A stretch of DNA of 64,000 nucleotides from positions 55,001 to 119,000 of the forward strand of contig JAIGNY010004603.1 in the NCBI GenBank assembly GCA_020152595.1, read 5' to 3'. Shown here in pieces: positions 50,201 to 62,200 of this stretch. The notes under the pieces were generated by a model. The model was given only the letters and a program-made list of their open reading frames with translations. It was not told where the DNA came from and searched no databases. Origin of the DNA: Chiridota heheva (Eukaryota; Echinodermata; Holothuroidea; Apodida; Chiridotidae). Both the position numbers and the translations under genes were made by a program. Positions within the stretch are counted from its first letter, which is position 1; each line of letters starts with the position of its first letter.

Positions 50201-53200
50201 GAAAGCACATGACTTCCCCTAGACGTGATGGGACACCATCACAGGTCAACTCATGACTAATTCTTCTCCTTAAAATTTTGTTCCAGCAAATCATAGCCAC
50301 AAACTTAATGTAGCAAATAATGAGATCACCTATATCTTAATTAAGATAACCACTCAACCACACAATAAGGACTTCATCTATTGCTAATTTGATACTGAAC
50401 ACCAAACTTCCACAACAACCCAGGACCAGCAGGAGAACGAATACAATGGAGCCATTGATAAGGGAAATTTGATCCTAATTGCTTGTGGTTTTCAGAATAA
50501 AGAAAATAAAGAGGAAAAGTCTGACCCGACCTGCTTATATACCAGGTCGGGTCTGACTGTTTGAAACTTTATGGAGCACAAAAACTAATGTCCCCAGCAA
50601 TGCTGGTACACATTTCACAGCTGAGTTGACTGGAGCAAGTAGAGTGTAAAGTGTCTTGCTTAAGTACATAATGCAGCACTTGCGGTGGGATTCAACCTGG
50701 TTTTATTTTGATATGCGGTGCAGAAATCGTGAGAAAAGCAAACTAGCATTAGGAATTTTTGGCCCTTAGACCCCTCCAACCCGATACCCCAATTTTCTCA
50801 AAATCAGGGGTAATCCACACCATTCAACCCGAAAGACTCTTCACAATTCATTGACTAGCATCCAGCTATTGTTACACCATACACAACACAGGGGTAATTT
50901 ATACCTTCTTAACTGACAACATCTTCATAGTCTATTCACAGTTCACTTCTTTACACTGTACACAATAGGTCATACATCTTGGGCTCAAGCCACATAGCTG
51001 CTGTTCAGTAATGCAAATCAGATTGGTGCTTGGCGGAGCCTAAATAGAAATATACATTATATGCTTCGGAAAACTTTGTAAAAAAACCCATGAATGATTA
51101 ATGGACCATTCCTCGTATGGATGGTTATTTCATCATGGCAATGAAGTTGTGTTTGAGGGGCGGATTCTGATATGACACCACGATTGATAGGGTCTTTACA
51201 TATAATGATAGATTTACAGAAGAAAACGGAGAGCCATTCTTGACATCATATTACATATATTTGCAAAATCAACTTTGTAAGTAATGAGGTACATGACTTG
51301 TCCTTCTCCTTGAAAATTTGTTCCAGCAAATCATGACCACAAACTTACTGTAGCAAATAGTGAGACCACTTTATCTTAATTAAAATAACCACACAATAAG
51401 GACTTCATCCATTGCTAGTATGATACTCAGCACCAACTTCCACAACAACTGAGGTTTTCAGAATTAGGAAAATAAAGAAGAAAAGTATGACCCAACCTGG
51501 TTATTTACCAGGTTGGGTGTGACTGTTTGAAACTTTAAGGAGCAGAACAACTAATGTAAAAGTTAGTTTGTTTGTTTGATGAGGGCTTAACGGCACCACG
51601 ACAGCGAGGGTGAAATTGTGCCTGAGAGGTTAGATCATTCCAGAGATAGAAAGGAAGAAAACAGGGAAATTGAAAGAAACAAGTGAACTAAAATCCAGAA
51701 AGCTGTGATCGAGAGAGGTGTATGGGTGAAAAAAACAAAGTAGAGAGAGGGGGGTGGGAAAGGACTAAATATGGTTGTAGAGGGAAGCATGATGAAGGAA
51801 GGAGGTAAAAGGGGCAGGGCTTACCATCGTCATAATAGAGAAGCTTCATAGTCATCATGACATCATCAGGGAGGAGCTTCAGTGATTGGGTAAGAACAAC
51901 AATGGTCCGCAGGAGGTGAAGAGTTGCTTTTCGCGTCTCTGCTTCGGTCTTAGCACCAGCAATTTTCTTTTCGTTTCTACAAGAGGGGATATTTGCTATT
52001 TTTAGTAAAAATATGACATCCATTTGCATCATAGGGCATTAAGCGAAATAAAATGGCGACATTGAAAATCTTCCTCACTGTATCCTAATTTGTGAGTTTC
52101 TGCACTTAATTTTTTTCTTTTAAATTTTCACATTTTACTACAAGCAGATATGTGAGTGATGATTTATAAAAGTGGCTGAAATTAATCAATTTTCTTATCA
52201 AAATAGCTAGCTAAGTGTTGTCAATTATGCAGAAAATAGGTGAAACTAGTAGTGGGGCGGATATGTAACAATTTTTACTTAAAGTGTGCACTTCTGGATA
52301 GAAGCATGAAAATTTGCACAAAGGGGTTTTTGAAATTTCAAAATGGCCGCCATAAACACGTTTTTGCCCATAAATCAGATGTTAGTTCCGCGATTAACAT
52401 GATCTTGGTGTCTATACCTATGTTCTTGAGGTCAAGAAATCCAATAAAACATATGCCGAAACATCATGAGATACATCTTCCCCCAAAAAAAATTCAAAAT
52501 TCAAAATGGCCGCCACAAGAAAGCTTTTTTACCATAAAACGGATCTAAGTGCCCAAATAGCTATAATCTTGGTCTCTAGACATATGTTTTTGAGGTCAAT
52601 GTACCCAATGAAACCCACGTAAACTATCATTACATCTTCCCACGAAAAACCTAGAATTCAAAATGGCCGTCGCAAATCCATTGTTGGCCATAAAATGGCT
52701 ATCCAGCCATCATTTATTGGTATCTATACCTGTTTTATGTCAAGGAACCCAATAGAAAACATGAAATATCATGACGTACATTATATTGTGAATAGTAAAA
52801 CAGATACAATCAAAATGCCCTCACAAAACAAGTTTTTGACCAAAAACCTGCCCCAATCACCGTGATCTTACTATCTATACCAAGTCGGTAGAATACATAT
52901 GAAATATTATGGTGAAAAGTTGAAAACAATTCCATATAATAGCATTTATTTGTCAGATCAAAGTATATCACAATTGAGCATGGTATACCTTTTTCAGGTA
53001 AAGCAGTCAAATAGTGTGTATTACATTATGTTAAAAATGATTACATGATCGCTGTCAGTATCTCATATGTTCAGATTTGCTTTATTCTCTGCTACACTGT
53101 CCGGAACAGAAGCACAACTGTGTACACTTGAGATTTGCGAGACACACTTGCATCTTTTGTACAAGACTTTTTGCATCCACATTTCAGCAGTTCCTGACAA

Positions 53201-56200
53201 GCTTTGGCTGCCTCTGGAAGAGTGGTCCAGCATGGAGTCCATGGGGAATCACCTCTTACTCTCTCCCAGCCCCATAAATCTGGCGATGGAACTTCAGGGT
53301 CTCCTATAAGTGACTGTCCCCAGATGTGCCCTGCCTGATAAACAGCCCTTTTCACATGCTGTTCCAGGGCATGTAACGTTGGAGGAATGTTTTCCATCTT
53401 ACGGTTTTGAGTGAACAAGTGCTTCCTGGCTTCATTCACTTGGTTGAGTGATGATGTTCGCTGATACAAGAGAACAACATATCTCTCTATTTGCTCCAAG
53501 TCGCTGGGGGAAACCTGGCATGGAGCATGGGATAAGCGAGCAAAAGTTGGTTTGAGATGAAGCATACTGCACTATACAGCCCAAGCGGTTCTCTTTCCAA
53601 TTCCATGAAAGGCAGAGACAGTATCACATCCTAATATTGCGTGCAAGAATAGTAAACCCCATGATGCGTCATTGCCTAATTCCGCTGCAATTAGGTGGCA
53701 TGGGATGTAACGTAGTCTACCACCATGACCAAATGCTATCCATATTTCACAGTCCTGTAAAACGCTGGTTACTGCAAGCGCAATAACTACCACATCAGTA
53801 TCTGTTGCGTGTATCATCAGCTTGGTAAATCCATGATGGAACGCATGGGAAGCATGAAAAAGAAGCCGTGTGTCCGCTTTTTCGTGAGTGCAGGACAAGC
53901 TTGAAAGGTCAATCATGGGAGATGATACAACATTCTGGCCATGTGTGGAGATCACTTGCTTCTCTGGGGGAGGTTGAAACTCTTGCATTGCATTGGCTAG
54001 AAGTCGGAACAGGCTGTCTTTGTTTCCATCACAGCGAAGGAAGTTCTTCCAGTTAACAGGAATATTGGTGTTGTTGTCCACCCGGAGATGATTACCAGAT
54101 CCACGGCTCTGTCGTGTTTGTGTCTTTAGGCTGTCCTCCCTGTAGACACCCCAGACAACATCTACACGAACAACGTTTGTAACATGTGTTCTATGTAAGG
54201 CAAGAACACCAGTTGTGAATAGTCCTGGAATGTTTTGACAGAAAGTTTGGACTTCTTTGGATCAAGCATGTGCACAAGGGCAGCACCGTCAACAATTTTG
54301 ACGTCAACTTTTGGAACAGATTCTGGTTGTGGTACCATTGTCTTTAGGCATCCCATCAAGTCAGATTTGCATGTTTGATGCATAATACCATTTGATGCCA
54401 ATGATGGAGGCCAGGCATGATTTTCATGGCTGAAGAAGGCATCCATATCGCTCTCTCTAGCTTGACACGATATATACATCCGTGAAAAGAGACAAACATC
54501 ACTATGCAGCTTGGAAATCTTGGAAGCGGACTTCGCAGGTTTCTTTCGTGAACTAGAATTTAACAAAGGCAGATTGTTCTTATGTATGGTGTCTTTGTCT
54601 TTGAATGCAGTGATTGTGCCATTGATATGCTCGGCAACAGATTTCTTGTACTGTGTTTTGCCTATGTCTTCTGCGGACCTTATAGCATTTACCACACTAT
54701 CAGACATTATCACTTTGGTGTCAAATGCGTAGAGGTCTGTGCTTGTATCAGCAAAGGGGTTGCCAATTCATCCATTACATCAGTGACACTCTTAACGTGA
54801 GATAAGAAAGTCTTCTGTACACTTGGTATTTGTTCATGGTGGCGTTCTGTGTCCTTCTTTCCCCTAGCATGTTTGTCATCATACTCCATTAGAAGTCTAG
54901 CTGTTTCTGAACCTGCCACCATCCACCTTGCTAGTGCTGCTTCATTTTCAGTGATACCTATTATGCCCCCATCTCCCTTCACCATTGCATTCAGCTGTTC
55001 ATGAACTTGATCATGGGCTGGTGCTGAGAATTTGTGCATAGTTTTCTGTGTCACAAAGTTGCCTTTGAGGAACTCTGCATGTGTGGTAGGGCAGTTAATC
55101 TCAAGGGATTGTACGTCTCTCACATGAACGGTCATCCAGCGAGCATAGTGGTAGTGGTCAAGAGCGAACATCCATGGAATAATCTTTCCAAGTGACTGCA
55201 CGTAGGCAACATATCTTTGCTCACGCTGTGATCTAAGGAACTGTAGGAAGAGAAGTTCCAACTGCCAGCCTTTGTACCAGTAATCGAACTGAGGATGCTT
55301 TGAAGCCATCTGTTTACACCACTCATCATAGTGTATTTGTTCATCATCTGATGTGTTGATTTGATACTCAGCATATGACCTGTGAAGGAGAATGTACAGA
55401 GCCGCTCGCGGTTACTTGATGTGCCCACTGACCTCTGGATGTGTGTGAACCTTTCTGCAGACCAGCTGCACGTCCTCAGTTGTAACATTGGCGAAGTCAT
55501 AACATAGGTCCAACCACTACCATCAAGCCAGTCGCCAATTACTTTCAACATGGCCATTTCTATATGGAGACCCCCCATCAGTACAACGTAATGTGTTTCA
55601 CAATACTCTTCTGGCCATTTCCACTAAATTCGTTTTGCAATTGCATATAATGGCTGATCGACAGTGAGCAGTGGTATCTGGCCTGGGTTGACACGAACCG
55701 TGATCTGTTTGATGATATTCATCCCATGCTTGACCATAGCGGGTGAATGTGCTTGATCTCGAAATAATGGTAAGAGAGAGATAATTGCAGATGTCTTGGG
55801 TAGAGGCACCTGTAAGCTGGTAAATGATTTTCATGTTCTCATGCAAAATTGTTTGTCCTGATTCTCATAATTGTTTTTCATGCTCTAATGAGAACTTTTC
55901 TTTTCTCATGAGATTCTCATATAAGTTTGTGGCGGCCATTTTGAACTGAATTTTCAATTTTTTGGCAAGAAGATGGATCCTATGATGTTTCGCATGAGTT
56001 TTATTGGATTTCTTGACCTCAAGAACATAGGTACAGACACAAAGATCATGGCAATCGGGGCACTAACAGCTGATTTATGGGCAAAAACGTGTTTGTGGTG
56101 GCCATTTTGAATTTTCGACGGGAAGGGTTGGAGTGACATCGTGGTTCCCGCAATTTTTGAAATCAGCATATTCAAAAACCCCTTTGTGCAAATTTTCACG

Positions 56201-59200
56201 CTTCTATCCAGAAGTGCACACCTCAGTCACATATCCGCCCCACTATAGCTTGAAAAATAGCTGCAATCAGCTAAATAGCTGAAGTCTCACATGCTGATAA
56301 TTGATCAATCTTCTTATCAAAATAGCTAAGTATTGTCAATTGTGCAGAACCTATGTGAAATTTAGTTTAGAAAATAGCTGAAATCAGCTAAATAGCTGAA
56401 ATCAGCTAAATAGCTGAAGTCTCACATGCTAAAATTGATCAATTTTCTTATCAAAATAGTTCAGTATTGTCAATTATGCAGAACATAGGTGAAATTAGCT
56501 TGAAAAATAGCTGAAATCAGCTAAATAGCCGAAGTCTCACATGCTGAAATTGATCAATTTTCTCATCAGAATAGCTAAGTATTGTTAATTGTGCAGAACA
56601 TAGGTGAAATTGGCTTGGAAAGTAGCTGAAATCAGCTAAAGTCTCACATGATGAAATTGATCAATGTTCTTATCAAAATACATGTAGCTAAGTATTGTCA
56701 ATTGTGCAGCACATAGGTAAAATTAGCTTGGAAAATAGCTGAAATTAGCTGAATAGCTAGCTAAAGTCTTACATGCTTGTTAACAAGTCTCTAAATATCT
56801 TTAGAGTTGTATCAGACATTTTACAACAAAATAAGCTCAAGGTTACTACCTCACCCAGTAACTCTAAAAACATATGAAATCACTAAATGAAACACATCTT
56901 TTTGTTATATCCATTAATCACAATGAAATCACAAGACCCAAGACTTACCTATGGCAATGAATGATAACCAGAACCAAAAGATTTTGTGATTCCGATGCTT
57001 TTTCTTCATGAGCTGATTGATTTGCAAAATTTGTATTACCTGTCACATCATTGCATATCATGAAATATTTTTTCCAGGATAATTTCTTAATTTTCAAGGA
57101 CTTAAATTAAGGAAGAAAATACAAAGAATGACATTGAGTTGTCTACCATGATGAATCACAATTCCATACATCATGGGCATAATCACAATCTGACTTCCTC
57201 TTCAATGTATTGCATTTTCCTTCAAACAATGATTGTTTATATTCCATTTTCATGCACACACAGTCAAGAAGCCTAAGGTTATTTGTGTGTATAAGATTAC
57301 AGAAGCCAGTGCAAGTAATCAGGGCACTTTTGTGATTAAAATCACTCATCCGTGTTAGGTGTCTTACTGGAAGAAATGTAATTCCACATGTAATTCCATA
57401 CATCACAAATATTGAATTTGTTAAAAATTCCTCAAAGTTAAAGAGAACTTAAGATTATCCTATTTTTTTTTTTTTATAAAAAGATTTACACAAATTTCTA
57501 TTCTGAGCAGTTAAAGAAATTTTTTTAGCTGTCTAGATATCTTCATGAAGCAATATCTTTCCATAGGAGAAATGGTCTGTCAATCATTCACAGTTAATGC
57601 ACACATCACCTCCAGCATATAATACACAACTATTTTTAAAACCAGTTTGAAAACAAAGTTCTTCCATTAAGACACTTAACACGGATGAGTGATTTCAATC
57701 ACAAAAGTGCCCTGATTACTCAGCACTGGCTTCTGTAATCTTATACACACAAATAATCTTAGGCTACTTGACTGTAGTGTGCATGAAAATGGCATAAACA
57801 ATCATTGTTTGGAGTGGAAACACAATACATTGAACAGGAAGTCTGTTGGTAATTACCACACCTGAGTTTTCAGGATTAACTCAGGTGTCGGGTGCGGATA
57901 TGTTTGAAAGAAATGTTTAGGCATGTTTAATGTGCATATTGTAAAGAATAGCAACTAATTGTTACACTAACCTGTACACATCTATAGCAGCCTCATCACC
58001 AATATAACTGAACTTAAATGTGTAGGACTCGATGACAGTCTGAAACAAAGAAATTGAAAGAAGTCAGTTAGTGGGAAGACATGTCTAAAGTTAATGATAA
58101 AGAAAAAAAAAGTTATCAAACAAAAAGTGAATAACCACCCATGAGATACCCACAAGACCCACGGGGAGTACCTAAAAAGACCCATGGAATACCCCCATAA
58201 GATCCAGATAACCCAACACCCATGGAATATACACAAGATCTATGAGGCCCCCTGCAAGATCCAAGAAATACCCCACAAGATCCAGGAAATACCACACAAG
58301 ATCCAGAAAATACTCCACAATATATCCTAAGACACTACACAAGACCTATGAGGCCACCTGCAAGATCCAAGAAATACCCCACAAGATCCAGGAAATACCC
58401 CACAATATATCCAAAGATACTACACAAGACCTATGAGGTCCCTGCAAGATCCAAGAAATACCCCACAAGATCCATGAAATACCCCACAATATATCCAAAG
58501 ATACTACACAAGACCTATGAGGTCCCTGCAAGATCCAAGAAATACCCCACAAGATCCATGAAATACCCCACAATATATCCAAAGATACTACACAAGACCT
58601 ATCAGGTCCCTGCAAGATCCAAGAAATACCCCACAAGATCCAGGAAATACCCCACAATATATCCAAAGATACTACACAAGACCTATGAGGTCCCTTCAAG
58701 ATCCAAGAAATACCCCACAAGATCCAGGAAATACCCCACAAGATCCAGAAAATACTCCACAATATATCCTAAGACACCACACAAGACCTATGAGGCCACC
58801 TGCAAGATCCAAGAAATACCCCACAAGATCCAGGAAATACCCCACAATATATCCAAAGATACTACACAAGACCTATGAGGTCCCTGCAAGATCAAGAAAT
58901 ACCCATAAGATCCATGAAATACCCCACAATATATCCAAAGATACTACACAAGACCTATGAGGTCCCTTCAAGATCCAAGAAATACCCCACAAGATCCAAC
59001 AATATATCCAAAGATACTACACAAGACCAAGATCCATCCAAGAAATACCCCACAAGATCCATGAAATACAATATATCCAAAGAAACTACACAAGACCTAG
59101 GTCCCTGCAAGATCCCCCTGCAAGATCCATGAAATACCCTACAATATATCCATACCACACAAGAAGAGATACTGCAAGATCCACACAAGACATGAAATAC

Positions 59201-62200
59201 CCAACAAGATCCATGAAATACCCTTCAAGATCCAAGAAATACCCCACAAGATCCATAAAATACCCCACAAGATCCATGAAATACCCCACAATAAACCCAA
59301 AGATACCACCCATAAGATTGTTTGTTAAAAATCCTTTCCAATGATACCAGTCTAAATTTGTTTTCTTTTTCAAAGCAAAACATGCAAAAAACAATGAAAA
59401 TAAACAATTAATAATCAGCACTCTAATTACTCACGGAAAAACAAAACTACCCATCCAGCTCGGTGTTCAAACCTGGGTCATTCAGGTGAACATCCCAAAC
59501 ACTAACCACTGCACTAGACTAGTGTGTGGATTTAATTTTAATTTTGCTTTGAAGAAAGAGGGGGTCCAGCTGCTCTTTGTGTTTTCAATTGAAATAAGGT
59601 GAAATGGCTTTCTAACGGTATATTTCGCGAAGGAGAGTTATATCGCGATCAGAAACTACAATTTTTCCAAATTTTGGTCTCAAAAAGGCTACAAATCATT
59701 CAAATTTTCACAACTTTTGCCAAAACATGATGAAAATCTGTTGCAATGGTTTTTAGTACAAAATCCTCAAAGCCTACAATGTTGAACGAAAACATCACTT
59801 AAAATCACTCATCAATAAACAAACAAACTTTCACTGTTAAATACCATGCTATTTGTAAATTTTACTTCAAGCCAAGACACATTGACCACTGGAATACTTT
59901 TGTCTTTGTGTTGAGTGTGAAAGTCAGTACAGCTGCAGTTAAATCTGTTTACTATCAATGTCAGATTATGACCATGAAAAGTGAAGTGAAGTTTGTGGAA
60001 ATCTATGGTGTAATTGCTAATTGCTTGTGCTGGATTGTGGTTTATGATGTGAGCAATACAAAAAATATAGACCCTGACAAATTTTACTTTTGTTAGGGCT
60101 TAAGACACACAATGTATTGCAAGGTTTACAGACTAAATGAAAAGATATTGATGATATGGGCTCAAAATTTGACTGGAATTGGATGCATTGATGTCTTTGA
60201 CAGTTGTAGATGGCTTTTCAGGCAAAAGCTAGGTCTGGAAGTATGGCAAGTAAGTCTTTGAAGAGGAAAAAATCATTTGTGCATTATATTTTGTGCATTT
60301 TTTTAAGTTTCTCTATTTCAACTGATCTTTTTTAAATCTTTAACATAACCCCCATCAAAAAGTTACATTTTCTGAAAGAACTATTCAAGCTCTTTTTTCA
60401 TTGATACAGTATCACAGCTGTGGGCCTATTTGACAAAGTAAAATAATTTTTGAAAAGAAAAAAATGTCCAATTGGTCAACTGCGTGGGAGTCAAAGGGTT
60501 AGAGTGTTGCAAACTGGTACTTACATCGGGTCATCAGGGTCCACATAGATCTGACAAAAAAGAACATGAAGAATAAAATGAATATCACAATACTGATTAA
60601 TGAATACACCATTAGTATGAGGCACTGCTTAAAAATTTGGCCTGCAAATTTGAAGCAACAAATTAATCACATCATTCCACAAGAGTAACTTTGCATCATA
60701 ACATTGAGATATAAATAGTTCTATGCTCATAGTTCATTTCACCTTTCCCCAGCAGCAAAAACAAACAATGCCAGCATTGATTACAGTTACTACTTTTATT
60801 ACAAAGGATTGCCATTATATTCAGATGTGTCACTAAAAACACCATGTAACACCAGTGGGAGTAGGTGTTATCTTGAAGGAGCATTGGAGAGGTGAAACTG
60901 TATACAGTTTTGTGGTTTGGCAAACAAAGAAATATATAACTTTTTCTTCGACCGGCCCTGCTCCATTAGAGAGCTGGTAGAGATGTTCCTGATTTTAAGC
61001 AGAGCCATTTCTAATGCCAAATATTGATTGCAAATGCAAGTAAAAAACATAATCCCAATAAAATATAAAAGGATGTGATGTCTAATTTTAATCACTTCTA
61101 CACAAGTCTGATTTTTGAGCACCTCAGTATTTTATTTTAATTACTGTCCTCTTTCTTAAAGTTGATCATACGGGACCACCAATTTTACCTTGAATCACCT
61201 TATCAAAGAAAGCTTTCAACTCTAAGCAGTAGAGAGTATTCGAATTGTGCAAAAGTACATTCAAAGTTTGTATATTTCTTAGCATGATGCATTAAGAGAA
61301 AAATATCATCAACTAGAACAGTAAATACCATCATGCTTCACATGCCCATGCAAATTGACACCCATATCATATGACCCGGCCAAATATAAAATGGCATCTC
61401 ACACTTTGTAAGTCCCACATGGCATCCCACCTAATGACATCCCATCCCATCCCTTGTCCCACATGGCATTCCAACATATCTCCCATATGGTATCCCACCC
61501 CATGTCCCACATATGACATCCCATCCCTTGTCTCATATGTAGAATTCCACCATACGTCCCACATGGCATCCCATCCTATGAACCACATGGCATCCCACCC
61601 TATATCCCACATGGATCCCATTTCATGTCCTAAATGACATCCCACCCCATGTCCCACATGACATCCCATCCCATGCCTTGTCCCACATTGTATTCTACCA
61701 TATCTCCCACATGGCATTTCACCATACCTCCCACATAAAATTCCAACATACAGTATTTCTCACATGGTATTCCACCATACATCCCACATGGCATTCCATC
61801 ATGTCCCACATGGCATCCCACCCTATGACCCACAAGGCATCCCACCCTATGTATCACATGGATCCCATCCTACATGTATGTCCCACTTTAATCCAACCAT
61901 ATGTACCACATGACATTCCTCCCTATATCCCACATGGCATCTCTCCCTGGCCCTATGGCATCCCACCTTAGTCCCGCATCAGCGGCTTCCTACATGGCAT
62001 CCCACCTTATGTGCCACATTGGATCCCACCATATTCCACATAGTATCCCTCCCAATGCCCCAATGACATGTCCCACACAGCATCACATCCCATGTCCCTT
62101 GGCCTTGATCCTACCCTATATCCCACATAGCCTCCTACCCCATGTCACACATGACATCCCAACCTATGTCACACTCTGCGTTACTTGTGGCATCCAAGCA

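Noticed and set aside
58242..59421. Repeated 28-residue frames (KKYPTRS; WGISWIL)
   Set aside because: 84-bp minisatellite, open on both strands, inside a HORMAD intron.
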